Assembly: GCF_015158295.1 (NCBI RefSeq)
Contig: NZ_JACDXV010000001.1
Coordinates: forward strand, 992,001 to 1,056,000
Direction: 5' to 3'
From: Devosia faecipullorum
GTDB lineage: Bacteria; Pseudomonadota; Alphaproteobacteria; Rhizobiales; Devosiaceae
DNA: 64,000 bases
Shown piece after piece: positions 44,889 through 54,129 of the stretch. Every line of letters begins with the position of its first letter. The first letter of the stretch is position 1. Position numbers and translations under genes: made by a program. The notes under the pieces were generated by a model. The model was not told the DNA's origin, did not search any database, and was given only the letters and a program-made list of their open reading frames with translations.

Positions 44889-46414
44889 GCCGCCTCCGTC
44901 CCGCCATGTACGCCGCCCATCAGCAAACCGATCTCCTCCACGCTGAAATCCTTCACTGGCCGCGCCTCGCTCAGCCTGCCCATATTGATGACGGCCAGCG
45001 TGTCGGTCAGCGAGCGCAATTCGTCGAGATCCTGGCTGATGACCACGATGGCCGATCCGGCCGTCGCCAGATCGATCAGCGCCTGATGGATCGCCGCCGC
45101 CGCACCGGCATCGACGCCCCAGGTCGGCTGGCTGACAACCAGCACGCTGGGCTTTTGCAGGATTTCCCGGCCCATGATGTACTTTTGCAGATTGCCGCCC
45201 GACAGCGAGCCCGCTGTGGAGGCCGGCCCCAGCGCCTTCACCGCGAAATTGGCAATGACCTGCCCGGTATAGGTCTTGGCGGCGCCGGAATTGATCAGCC
45301 CCATCATCACCATGCCCAGCCGGTCGCGCGCCGTCAGCACGGAATTGTCCGAAAGGGTGAAATCGCCCACCGCCGCATGACCGTTGCGCTCTTCCGGCAC
45401 GGCACAGAGGCCATGCCGCCGCCGCTCGGTCGTGCTCATCGTGCCGATGTCGAGCCCGTCGATTTTGATCACGTCGCGCTCGTGGCCGTGGACCTCGCCC
45501 GACAGCGCATCGAGCAGCGCGTTCTGTCCATTGCCCGCCACCCCGGCTATGCCCAGGATTTCCCCCGCATGCACCGTGAAGCTGACATGATCAATGGGAA
45601 CGTCGAAATGGCCGATCTTTGACGTTGACAATCCGTTAACCACAAGCTTCGGAGCGCCAAAGCTGCGAGCGCCATCCTTGACGATGTCCTTGAGCCCGGT
45701 GCCGATCATTTTCTCGGCCATGGAGCGGCTGGTCTCCGCCTTGGGATCACAAATATCCACCAGCTTACCGCCGCGCAGGATCGTGGCCGTGTCGCACAAG
45801 GCTTTGATTTCATGAAGCTTATGCGAGATGTAAAGGATCGAGCACCCTTCCGCCGCCAATTGGCGCAGGACGGTGAATAGCTGCTCCACTTCCTGCGGCG
45901 TCAGCACCGAAGTGGGTTCGTCCATGATCAGCAATTGCGGATTGAGCAGCAAAGCCCGAACGATTTCAATGCGTTGACGTTCGCCCACCGACAACGTCGC
46001 CACGGTTCGATACGGGTCCAGCGCCAGCCCATAGGTCGCCATGACCTCGCGGATGCGCGCTTCCAGTTCCCGCGGCGGGATTTTGGCGTCCATGCCCAAT
46101 GCGATGTTTTCGAGCACCGTCATGGCCTCGAACAGCGAAAAATGCTGGAATACCATGCCGATACCCAGCCGGCGCGCCGCCTTGGGATTGGCGATGACCA
46201 CGGGCTGTCCATTCCAGCGGATTTCGCCGGCATCGGGCTGCATGATCCCATAGATCATCTTCACCAGCGTCGATTTGCCGGCGCCATTCTCGCCCAGAAG
46301 CGCATGGATTTCGCCCGGCCTGACTGCGAACGACACATTGTCGTTGGCCAGAACCCCTGGAAATTGCTTGGTAATTCCGCTCAGTTCGAGCCTGCTGGGT
46401 ATATCAGAACCCAC
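44885..46414 (-). CDS. ABC transporter ATP-binding protein, two fused domains
   Basis: A 509-residue protein with two nucleotide-binding domains in series. The first is complete: GENGAGKST (Walker A), LSVGERQRIEI (signature) and LLIMDEPTSVL (Walker B). The second has a degenerate Walker A (GVAGNGQNALLDAL) and SGGNLQK, the normal state in ribose/BMP-type importers. The start is GTG at 46414 after a GGGGG stretch, overlapping the xdhC end by 11 bases. A longer frame to 46510 lies inside xdhC. This overlap couples uptake to the dehydrogenase operon. Confidence 0.92.
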   Translation of the reverse strand: MGSDIPSRLELSGITKQFPGVLANDNVSFAVRPGEIHALLGENGAGKSTLVKMIYGIMQPDAGEIRWNGQPVVIANPKAARRLGIGMVFQHFSLFEAMTVLENIALGMDAKIPPRELEARIREVMATYGLALDPYRTVATLSVGERQRIEIVRALLLNPQLLIMDEPTSVLTPQEVEQLFTVLRQLAAEGCSILYISHKLHEIKALCDTATILRGGKLVDICDPKAETSRSMAEKMIGTGLKDIVKDGARSFGAPKLVVNGLSTSKIGHFDVPIDHVSFTVHAGEILGIAGVAGNGQNALLDALSGEVHGHERDVIKIDGLDIGTMSTTERRRHGLCAVPEERNGHAAVGDFTLSDNSVLTARDRLGMVMMGLINSGAAKTYTGQVIANFAVKALGPASTAGSLSGGNLQKYIMGREILQKPSVLVVSQPTWGVDAGAAAAIHQALIDLATAGSAIVVISQDLDELRSLTDTLAVINMGRLSEARPVKDFSVEEIGLLMGGVHGGTEAA

Positions 46415-47264
46415 TCGCCACCCCCACTTGTCTGGGGGTGCGCGCGTGCCCGGCAGATGCGCCCCCTTCCCCGATTCGAACCATAATCTCGGCAGCGGCC
46501 AATGCCGCAATCACCGATGGACGTTTATCCCCAAGCCCTTGCGCCCCGATGGGCAAGATCAGCTGTTCAAGCTGGGCGGCATCGCCGCCCTGTTGCACGA
46601 ACCAGCTGGAAAATTTCGCGCGCTTGGTCTTCGAGCCCACCATGCCGACATAGGTAGCGTCCTGCCGCGCCAGGGCTTCATTGGCGATCAGGAAGTCCAA
46701 CGCGTGGTCATGGGTGACGATCACGAAGGCACTGCCATTGGGCGCTGACCGCACCACGGCCTCGGGCAAAGCCACCAGGCGATGGGCAATATCGGGCGCC
46801 AGCAGCGCGATTTCCTCCCGCCGCGTGTCGATCACCTCGACCCGCACCGGCAATAGCGCAAGAATCTGGGCCAGCACACGCCCCACATGGCCGGCGCCGA
46901 AAACATAGACGTGGGGCATGCTCTGGTCTTCCGCCGCCACACGTCTCGTCAGCGCCTGCCGCAGCGTCTCATCCACGAAGTGCAGCGACACCGCGACCCT
47001 GCCACCGCAGCATTGGCCGATTTCCGGGCCCAGCGGCACATCCATCGCCGCCTCCGCCCGCCCTTCGGCAATCAGCCGGCGCGCATGGTCGATGACCATA
47101 TATTCGAGCGCCCCGCCGCCGATCGTGCCGAAAATGGCCGTCGGGCCCACCAGCATGAACGTGCCCTGCTCACGCGGAGAAGAGCCCCGCACCGCAGTCA
47201 GCTCGCACGCAATCGCGTTGGGATTGGCGACGAAAAAACTGTCCAGGGCTGCGGATTGGGTCAT
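46404..47264 (-). CDS. xdhC: Xanthine dehydrogenase accessory protein XdhC
   Basis: Chaperone that binds the molybdenum cofactor, helps its sulfuration and inserts it into XdhB; not a subunit of the mature enzyme. The 286-residue protein has RGSSPREQGTFMLV near residue 25, GTIGGGALEY, QCCGGRV near 80, and a Rossmann-like HVYVFGAGHVGRVLA near 120. It begins directly after xdhB with no intergenic bases. Confidence 0.94.
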   Translation of the reverse strand: MTQSAALDSFFVANPNAIACELTAVRGSSPREQGTFMLVGPTAIFGTIGGGALEYMVIDHARRLIAEGRAEAAMDVPLGPEIGQCCGGRVAVSLHFVDETLRQALTRRVAAEDQSMPHVYVFGAGHVGRVLAQILALLPVRVEVIDTRREEIALLAPDIAHRLVALPEAVVRSAPNGSAFVIVTHDHALDFLIANEALARQDATYVGMVGSKTKRAKFSSWFVQQGGDAAQLEQLILPIGAQGLGDKRPSVIAALAAAEIMVRIGEGGASAGHARTPRQVGVASGF

Positions 47265-49598
47265 CTACAGCGCCCGCGCCTCCCGCTTCATCCGCTCCAC
47301 CCCCATCAGCACCCGCTCGGGCGTAACCGGGGTGTCCAATTGCGGAGCGACACGGTAGTCGGCCACGCTGGCCACCGCCATGCCCAGCGCCTCGACGACG
47401 CTCATTGCCAGCATGAAGGGCGGTTCGCCAACCGCCTTGGAGCGGCCTATTGTCGGCTCGCGATTAACCGACCATTCCGCCAGTTCGACGTTGAAAACCG
47501 GGGGAATGTCTGAGGCCAGCGGAATTTTATAGGTGGAAGGCGCATGGGTGCGAAGCTGCCCCTTGCCGTCCCAGACCAGTTCTTCCGTGGTCAGCCAGCC
47601 CATGCCCTGAATGAAGCCGCCTTCCACCTGGCCGATATCGATGGCCGGGTTCAGCGATTTGCCCACATCGTGCAGAATATCGACGCGATCGACGCTATAT
47701 TCGCCGGTCAGTGTGTCGATGCTCACTTCGCTGACCGAAGCGCCATAGGCGAAATAATAGAACGGATGGCCGCGCCCGGTGGCCCGGTCCCAGTGGATTT
47801 TCGGCGTCTTGTAGAACCCCGCCGCCGAAAGCTGCACGCGGTTGAGATAGGCAGAAGCGCAAAGCTCGGCAAACGGCACGAATTTGCGCCCGACCTGCAT
47901 GCCGCCCTGCACCCATTGGCAATCCGCCGCATCCGCCTCGTAGAGCTTCGCGGCGTGGCTCTCCAGCCGGCGCTTGATCTGCTCGCAGGCATCCCAGGCG
48001 GCCATGCCGTTGAGATCGGACCCCGACGAGGCCGCCGTGGCCGAGGTGTTGGGCACCTTGCCGGTCGAAGTAGCCATGATCTTGACCGTATCGAGGTTGA
48101 CCCCGAAGGCGTCGGCCACCACCTGCGCCACTTTGATATAGAGCCCCTGCCCCATTTCGGTGCCGCCATGGGACAGATGGATCGAGCCATCCTTATAGAC
48201 ATGCACCAGAGCGCCAGCCTGATTGTACCAGGTGGCGGTGAATGAAATGCCGAACTTGACCGGGGTCAGCGCGATGCCTTTTCGGATCACGGCACTGGTC
48301 TTGTTGAAATCGAGGATGGCCCTGCGGCGGGCCTGGTAATCGGAGGACGCTTCCAGCTCGTCCACCACGCGGTCGATGATATTGTCCTCCACCCTCTGGT
48401 GGTAGGGCGTCACATTATCCGTGTCCTTGCCGTAGAAATTGGCCCTGCGGATATCCAGCGGGTCCTTGCCCAGCGCATAGGCGATGTCCTCGATCCAGCG
48501 CTCCGCCCCCATCATCCCCTGCGGGCCGCCAAAGCCGCGAAAGGCGGTGTTGGAGACGGTATTGGTATAGAGCGGCTCGGAGCGCGCCCGCACTGCCGGA
48601 TAAAAATAGGCATTGTCGCAATGGAACAGCGCCCTGTCGCTGACCGGCCCGGACAGATCGGATGAAAAGCCTGCTCTCGTGGCAAAAACCGCATCCACCG
48701 CCAGGATCTTGCCGCTCTCATCATAGCCGACATCGTAATCAACGACGAAATCGTGCCGCTTGCCCGTCGCCTGCATGTCGTCGTCGCGGTCGGGGCGGAT
48801 CTTGCAGGCCCGGTTCCATTTCTTGGCCGCAACAGCGGCCACCGCCGCGAACAGATTCCCCTGGGTTTCCTTGCCGCCGAAGCCGCCGCCCATGCGGCGC
48901 ACATTGACAGTCACCGCATTGTGGCGAATGCCCAAGACCTGCGCCACCATCAATTGCACTTCGCTCGGATGCTGGGTCGAGGAATAGACAGTGACGTCTT
49001 CGTCTTCCCCCGGCACGGCCATGGCGATCTGGCCTTCGAGATAGAAATGGTCCTGCCCGCCAATGCTGATGGCGCCCTTGGCGCGGCGCGGCGCACCGGC
49101 GAGCCCGGCCTCTACGTCGCCGCGTTCCAGTTTCAGCGGCTCCGTCACCAATTGCCCGCCCGCCGCCTGCGCCGACCGAACATCGGGAATCCAGTCGAGA
49201 TCGCGATAGTCGATCCTGGCCAATTGCGCTGCCCGTCGCGCCGCATCGCGCGTTTCGGCGATTACCGCAAAGACCGGCTGGCCCCAGAACTGCACCTTTC
49301 CTATGGCAAAGATCGGTTCGTCGTGTTTGTGGCTGGGCGACACGTCATTCTCGCCCGGAATATCGTCGGCCAGCAGCACCCCGATGACGCCCGGCGCCGC
49401 CTTCACCGCCGAAAAATCCATCGACACGATCTCGGCATGCGCCTTGGTGGAAAGACCGAGATAGGCATGCATGGTGCCGACCGGCTCGATCATGTCGTCG
49501 ATATATTCGGCCGTACCGGTCACATGTTTGGGGCCGCTGTCATGCCGGCTATTGGTGTGCAATACGGCAAGACTGATCTGGGCTTCATGCTTGTTCAT
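47265..49598 (-). CDS. xdhB: Xanthine dehydrogenase large (molybdenum) subunit
   Basis: Catalytic subunit of xanthine dehydrogenase; hydroxylates hypoxanthine to xanthine to urate. The 777-residue protein has the family motifs RRMGGGFGGKETQG (near residue 240), TAFRGFGGPQG, and the C-terminal GGFIQGMGWLTTEELVWD; the catalytic glutamate region (GEPPFMLAMSV) lies close to the end. The ATG at 49598 overlaps the xdhA stop (TGATG); a GTG one codon earlier is possible. Confidence 0.96.
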   Translation of the reverse strand: MNKHEAQISLAVLHTNSRHDSGPKHVTGTAEYIDDMIEPVGTMHAYLGLSTKAHAEIVSMDFSAVKAAPGVIGVLLADDIPGENDVSPSHKHDEPIFAIGKVQFWGQPVFAVIAETRDAARRAAQLARIDYRDLDWIPDVRSAQAAGGQLVTEPLKLERGDVEAGLAGAPRRAKGAISIGGQDHFYLEGQIAMAVPGEDEDVTVYSSTQHPSEVQLMVAQVLGIRHNAVTVNVRRMGGGFGGKETQGNLFAAVAAVAAKKWNRACKIRPDRDDDMQATGKRHDFVVDYDVGYDESGKILAVDAVFATRAGFSSDLSGPVSDRALFHCDNAYFYPAVRARSEPLYTNTVSNTAFRGFGGPQGMMGAERWIEDIAYALGKDPLDIRRANFYGKDTDNVTPYHQRVEDNIIDRVVDELEASSDYQARRRAILDFNKTSAVIRKGIALTPVKFGISFTATWYNQAGALVHVYKDGSIHLSHGGTEMGQGLYIKVAQVVADAFGVNLDTVKIMATSTGKVPNTSATAASSGSDLNGMAAWDACEQIKRRLESHAAKLYEADAADCQWVQGGMQVGRKFVPFAELCASAYLNRVQLSAAGFYKTPKIHWDRATGRGHPFYYFAYGASVSEVSIDTLTGEYSVDRVDILHDVGKSLNPAIDIGQVEGGFIQGMGWLTTEELVWDGKGQLRTHAPSTYKIPLASDIPPVFNVELAEWSVNREPTIGRSKAVGEPPFMLAMSVVEALGMAVASVADYRVAPQLDTPVTPERVLMGVERMKREARAL

Positions 49599-51064
49599 CA
49601 CGCCACCTCCCGCTTCAGCCGCTGGCCCTGCCCCTGCGTTTCAAGGAAAAACCGCCGGAGCAGATTCTGTGCGGCCAAAAGCCTGTATTCCGCCGAGGCG
49701 CGCATATCCGACAGCGGCTGATAATCTTCGCCAAAGGCGGCGATGGCGGCGTCGATATTATCCTCGGTCCAGGGCTTGCCGATCAGTGCCGTTTCTACAG
49801 CCTTGGCGCGCTTCGGCGTCGCCGCCATGCCGCCAAAGGCGATGCGCGCCGCCTCGACCATTCCGTCGGCCCCAAGCTTCACGCGGAAAGCGCCGCACAG
49901 GGCCGAAATATCCTCGTCCCGCCGCTTGGACACCTTGTAGGTGGCGAAATGCTCGCCTGCCGGGAGCCGCGGCAGCGTCACGCTTTCGACAAACTCGCCG
50001 GGCTGCCGGTCCTGCTTGCCATAAGCGATAAAATAATCCTCGAGGGCGATTTCGCGCCGCTCGCCGCCCCGTCGCAGCGTCAGCCTCGCGCCAAGGGCGA
50101 TAAAGGGCGGCGGCGTGTCGCCGATGGGCGAGCCATTGGCGATATTACCGCCGATCGTGCCCATATTACGAACCTGTTCACCGGCAAAACGGTTCCACAA
50201 ATCCTTGAGCTGCGGGAACGCGCCGGTGACCTCTGGCAGCGCCTCCGAATAGGTGACGCCCGCGCCGATCCGCACCGCGCCGTCATCCGCAGCGACATGC
50301 TTCAAGTCCTGCAAATGCCCGATGAAAATCGCCGGACCGATGCGCCGCATGAATTTGGTGACCCACAGGCCCACATCAGTAGAGCCGGCAACGATCCGCG
50401 CCTCAGGCCGCGTCGCATAAATCTCGGCGAAGTCATCGAGGCTCGCCGGAATGATGATCTGGGCCTCGCCCGCGCCGATCTCGACGCGGCGTCCATCTTG
50501 GATGGCCCTGATCTTCTCCTTGACGGCAATGCGCTCGGCCCAGAGCGGGTCACCCTGCGGCTGCCCGTAATTGGAAATGGCCTGCCCTGCGCGAATGATC
50601 GGCGCATAGCCGGTGCAACGGCAGAGATTACCCTGCAAGGCCTTTTCGATCGCCGGGCGCGACGGATTGGGATCGCGCATCCACAGCCCGTAAAGGCTCA
50701 TCACGAAGCCGGGTGTGCAGAAGCCGCATTGCGATCCGTGATGATCCACCATGGCCTGCTGCACCGGATGGAGCACGCCATTCTCGCCGCGCAGATGTTC
50801 GATGGTCACCACATGGGTGCCGTGCAGACTGCCCATGAACCGGATACAGGCCGTAACCGAATCATAGATGATCTCGTCGCCCAGGAGCTTGCCCACCAAC
50901 ACGGTGCAGGCCCCGCAATCGCCCTCGGCGCAACCTTCCTTGGAGCCGCGCAAGCGGCGCTCCAGCCGCAGCCAGTCGAGAAGGGTTAGGTCGGGCGCCA
51001 CATCGGTGAGAGTGATTTCCTCCCCGTTGAGCAGAAAGCGGATGGCATTGACGATCTCGACCAT
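49598..51064 (-). CDS. xdhA: Xanthine dehydrogenase small (FeS and FAD) subunit
   Basis: Carries the two [2Fe-2S] clusters and FAD of xanthine dehydrogenase. Cys45, Cys50 and Cys53 (CAEGDCGAC) belong to the plant-type cluster; CGFCTPGFV (near 113) and CRCTGYAPI (near 149) hold the second cluster. The FAD domain follows, with ARIVAGSTDVGLWVTK and NMGTIGGNIANGSPIGD. Length 488 is normal. It starts two bases after uraH. Electrons normally go to NAD+. Confidence 0.96.
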   Translation of the reverse strand: MVEIVNAIRFLLNGEEITLTDVAPDLTLLDWLRLERRLRGSKEGCAEGDCGACTVLVGKLLGDEIIYDSVTACIRFMGSLHGTHVVTIEHLRGENGVLHPVQQAMVDHHGSQCGFCTPGFVMSLYGLWMRDPNPSRPAIEKALQGNLCRCTGYAPIIRAGQAISNYGQPQGDPLWAERIAVKEKIRAIQDGRRVEIGAGEAQIIIPASLDDFAEIYATRPEARIVAGSTDVGLWVTKFMRRIGPAIFIGHLQDLKHVAADDGAVRIGAGVTYSEALPEVTGAFPQLKDLWNRFAGEQVRNMGTIGGNIANGSPIGDTPPPFIALGARLTLRRGGERREIALEDYFIAYGKQDRQPGEFVESVTLPRLPAGEHFATYKVSKRRDEDISALCGAFRVKLGADGMVEAARIAFGGMAATPKRAKAVETALIGKPWTEDNIDAAIAAFGEDYQPLSDMRASAEYRLLAAQNLLRRFFLETQGQGQRLKREVA

Positions 51065-51066
51065 GA

Positions 51067-51417
51067 TCAGCTCCCCCGATACGTCGAATAGGCGAAGGGG
51101 CTGACCAGCAGCGGCACATGATAATGCCGATCTTCGGCGATGATGAACCGGATCGGCACCACATCGAGGAACGGCGTTTCGATCTCGACGCCGAGCCGCT
51201 CGAAATATTGCCCGACATGAAAGCGGATTTCGTATTCGCCGTGCTGGAATTCTTCCTCCAGCAGCGGCTGGTCCACGCGGCCGTCGCCATTGGTATAGCT
51301 GTCGAGCAGATGATGGGTGTGATCGCCATGCACGAAATGCAGCTCCAGCCGCATGCCGCGCGCCGGTTTGCCATGCATCGTGTCAAGCACGTGCGTCGTC
51401 AGGCGCCCGCCTGCCAT
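51067..51417 (-). CDS. uraH: 5-Hydroxyisourate hydrolase
   Basis: Transthyretin-related enzyme that opens 5-hydroxyisourate, the PuuD product, to OHCU. The 116-residue protein has the N-terminal [14 protein letters not shown] with the catalytic histidine and ends with the diagnostic YRGS. It is the first gene of the uraH-xdhA-xdhB-xdhC-transporter operon and faces the puuE-uraD fusion gene across 156 bases. Confidence 0.96.
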   Translation of the reverse strand: MAGGRLTTHVLDTMHGKPARGMRLELHFVHGDHTHHLLDSYTNGDGRVDQPLLEEEFQHGEYEIRFHVGQYFERLGVEIETPFLDVVPIRFIIAEDRHYHVPLLVSPFAYSTYRGS

Positions 51418-51468
51418 CTTGCTGCTCCCTTTTCGTTCCCCTTGAGAACAAGACTACCGCAACAGCGC

Positions 51469-51480
51469 CATTGCGCAATG
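51469..51480. promoter_or_regulatory. 12-bp palindrome between the divergent purine operons
   Basis: CATTGCGCAATG is a perfect palindrome about 50 bases before uraH and 94 before puuE-uraD. It sits where one regulator could control both directions of purine degradation. A second, weaker element, ACCAGATGGT, lies at 51491-51500. Confidence 0.45.
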
Positions 51481-51573
51481 CAGATTTTTTACCAGATGGT
51501 CCACTTTTGTGCATCTTGTGCGCCGACGTGTCCCGGATACACTTGCACCGATACCGTCCCGAGAGGCAATGAG

Positions 51574-52992
51574 ATGAACCGCTACCCCCGCGATATGCAC
51601 GGCTATGGCCCAACTCCGCCTCATGCGAACTGGCCCGGCGGCGCCCACGTGGCGGTGCAATTCGTGCTGAATTACGAGGAAGGCGGCGAAAACAATATCC
51701 TGCATGGCGATGGCGCTTCCGAGGCCTTCCTCGTGGACGTGCTCGGTGCCCAGCCCTGGCCCGGCCAGCGCCATGCCAATGTCGAATCCATGTATGAATA
51801 TGGCGCCCGCGCCGGGTTCTGGCGGCTCCATCGCCTCTTCACCCAGGCCGGTCTGCCGGTCACGGTCTATGGCGTTGCCACCGCCCTGATGCGCGCGCCC
51901 GCGCAGGTTGCCGCCATGCAGGAGGCGGGCTGGGAAATTGCCAGCCACGGCCTCAAATGGGTGCAGCACAAGGATATGCCCGCCGCCGAAGAAAGCGCCC
52001 AGATTGCTGAGGCGGTGCACCTGCATGCCATCGCCACCGGCGCCCGCCCCCGGGGCTGGTACACAGGCCGCTCCAGCCTCAACACCGTCGATCTGGTCGC
52101 CGACCATGGCGGCTTCGCCTATATCTCGGACACCTATGACGACGACCTGCCCTATTGGCGGCTCATCGGTGGCCGGCCCCAGCTCATCATCCCCTATTCG
52201 CTTTCCACCAATGACATGCGCTTCGTCACCGCGCCCGGCTTCGACAATGGCGAGGAATATTTCACCTTCCTCAAGGACAGCTTCGATTGCCTATACGCCG
52301 AGGGTCAGGCCGGCGCGCCCAAGATGATGTCCATCGGCCTGCATTGCCGGCTCGTCGGCCAGCCCGGCCGTTATCTGGGGCTGAAGAAGTTCATCGACTA
52401 TATCGGCTCTTTCGATCGGGTCTGGGTGCCGACCCGCCTCGCCATTGCGGAGCATTGGGCCAGCGAACACCCCTATGTCGCGCCCGAAGTGATCCCGAGC
52501 CAATTGGGCCTTGAGGACTTCGTGGCCCGCTACGGCTCGATCTTCGAACACTCCCCCTGGATCGCCGAACGCGCCTGGGAAGCCGAAATGGGACCTGCCC
52601 ATGACAATGCCATCGGCCTCCATTTCGCCCTGCGCAGCCAGTTCCGCATGGCCAGCGACGCCGAGCGCCTCGCCGTTCTGCGCGCCCATCCAGATCTTGC
52701 CGGCAAGCTCGCCGCCGCCCGGCGCCTCACCGTCGAATCCACCGCCGAACAGGCGTCCGCCGGGCTCGACGCACTGACCGACGAAGAGCGCAATAAGTTC
52801 ACCGCCCTCAACAATGCCTATGTCGAAAAGTTCGGCTTCCCCTTCATCATCGCCGTGCGCGATCACACCAAGGCGTCGATCCTCGACAATTTCGAGCGAC
52901 GCCTGGCCAATTCGGCGCAGGAGGAATTCGCGACGGCCTGCGCACAGGTCGAGCGCATCGCGCTGCTCAGGCTGAAGGCAATCCTGCCCTAG
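51574..52992 (+). CDS. Bifunctional allantoinase (PuuE) and OHCU decarboxylase (UraD) fusion
   Basis: A 472-residue fusion of two purine enzymes that act one after the other. Residues about 1-305 are PuuE, a polysaccharide-deacetylase-fold allantoinase (NYEEGGENN, EIASHGLKWVQHKDM, SIGLHCRLVGQPGR). Residues about 310-472 are UraD, which decarboxylates OHCU to (S)-allantoin; its catalytic segment LRAHPDLAGKLA is near residue 370 and KFGFPFIIAVRDHTK near 425. The order is reverse to the pathway order. The ATG at 51574 has AGAGG 8 nt upstream; the longer frame is antisense to uraH. Confidence 0.94.
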   Translation: MNRYPRDMHGYGPTPPHANWPGGAHVAVQFVLNYEEGGENNILHGDGASEAFLVDVLGAQPWPGQRHANVESMYEYGARAGFWRLHRLFTQAGLPVTVYGVATALMRAPAQVAAMQEAGWEIASHGLKWVQHKDMPAAEESAQIAEAVHLHAIATGARPRGWYTGRSSLNTVDLVADHGGFAYISDTYDDDLPYWRLIGGRPQLIIPYSLSTNDMRFVTAPGFDNGEEYFTFLKDSFDCLYAEGQAGAPKMMSIGLHCRLVGQPGRYLGLKKFIDYIGSFDRVWVPTRLAIAEHWASEHPYVAPEVIPSQLGLEDFVARYGSIFEHSPWIAERAWEAEMGPAHDNAIGLHFALRSQFRMASDAERLAVLRAHPDLAGKLAAARRLTVESTAEQASAGLDALTDEERNKFTALNNAYVEKFGFPFIIAVRDHTKASILDNFERRLANSAQEEFATACAQVERIALLRLKAILP

Positions 52993-53307
52993 CCACGATC
53001 GGGGGCGGCTTGGCCCGGCGGTCTGGTTTCGAGCGTTTCCAGCCTGAACAGCAGTGAGAAAAATGCTAGCCAGGGCAGGTTATGCCGCATCCAGACGGCC
53101 GATGGCAGGTCTATTTTCCAGAACGCATTACTCATGCTGAGCACTGTGCGCGCCAAAGCTGAATATTCGGTAACCCTAACGAAAGCCTACTTGCAGCAGC
53201 CGTCCCGCCGCCTGATTCCATAGCCGAACGGGAAAATGCGACGGAGGTGCCACGGCGCGCAATCTGCGTTATCAAGTGAGACAAGACTGGCCCATTCCGA
53301 GACCGAC
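52993..53307. other. Gap between puuE-uraD and allE, no gene seen
   Basis: 315 bases with no supportable gene on either strand. I see no clear hairpin and no strong promoter; a promoter for allE-allA may lie here, since the gap is much longer than the other gaps in the cluster. Confidence 0.5.
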
Positions 53308-54126
53308 ATGGCTTCCACCTACGCTTCCCCGCCCGCCGGCCTGCCCGGACAGATGGCCCTGCACACAAGCCGGGCCGTGTTCACCGAGGCCTATGCGCTC
53401 ATCCCTTCCGGCGTTATGCGCGACATCGTCACGTCCGGCCTGCCCCATTGGCGCGACAGCCGCGCCTGGATCATCGCCCGCCCCATGTCCGGCTTTGCCG
53501 AGACCTTTTCACAATATATCGTGGAAGTCCTTCCCGGCGGCGGCAGCGAACGGCCCGAGCCGAATGTGGAAGCTGAAGGTGTCCTTTTCGTCGTTGAAGG
53601 CCAGACGACCCTGACCATCGAGGGCAAGACCCATCTGCTCAAGGAGGGAGGCTATGCCTTCCTGCCGCCGGGCAGCAACTGGAGCCTGGTCAACAAGTCC
53701 ACTGCTCCAGTGCGCTTCCACTGGATACGCAAACGCTATGAGCAAGTGGACGGCATTGCTCTGCCGGAAGCATTCGTTTCCAGCGACAAGGACGAACCCA
53801 TCCGCTGGATGCCGGATACCCGCGACACCTGGGGCACCACCCGCTTCGTCGATCCCGCCGACCTACGCCATGACATGCACGTCAATATCGTCACCCTCGA
53901 ACCGGGCGCCGTCATTCCCTTCGAGGAAACCCATGTCATGGAACACGGGCTCTATGTGCTGGAGGGCAAGGCGGTCTATCGGCTCAACCGCGACTGGGTG
54001 GAGGTCGAGGCCGGCGATTTCATGTGGCTGCGCGCCTTCTGTCCCCAGGCCTGTTATGCCGGACCGGAGCGCTTCCGCTACCTGCTCTACAAGGACGTCA
54101 ACCGCCATGCCAAGCTGCCGTTCTGA
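53308..54126 (+). CDS. allE: (S)-ureidoglycine aminohydrolase, bicupin (AllE-like)
   Basis: Bicupin enzyme of 272 residues that releases ammonia from ureidoglycine to give ureidoglycolate. The second cupin carries the metal ligands in FEETHVMEHGLYVLEG; the first has EGVLFVVEGQTTLTIEG. Mn2+ is the usual metal. The start at 53308 (MASTYASP) gives the normal N-terminus. It is 3 bases before allA. Its substrate normally comes from allantoate amidohydrolase, which is not in this window. Confidence 0.93.
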   Translation: MASTYASPPAGLPGQMALHTSRAVFTEAYALIPSGVMRDIVTSGLPHWRDSRAWIIARPMSGFAETFSQYIVEVLPGGGSERPEPNVEAEGVLFVVEGQTTLTIEGKTHLLKEGGYAFLPPGSNWSLVNKSTAPVRFHWIRKRYEQVDGIALPEAFVSSDKDEPIRWMPDTRDTWGTTRFVDPADLRHDMHVNIVTLEPGAVIPFEETHVMEHGLYVLEGKAVYRLNRDWVEVEAGDFMWLRAFCPQACYAGPERFRYLLYKDVNRHAKLPF

Positions 54127-54129
54127 ACC

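Noticed and set aside
48753-49721. 322-codon open frame on the plus strand
   Set aside because: Antisense to xdhB, which has all its family motifs in frame.
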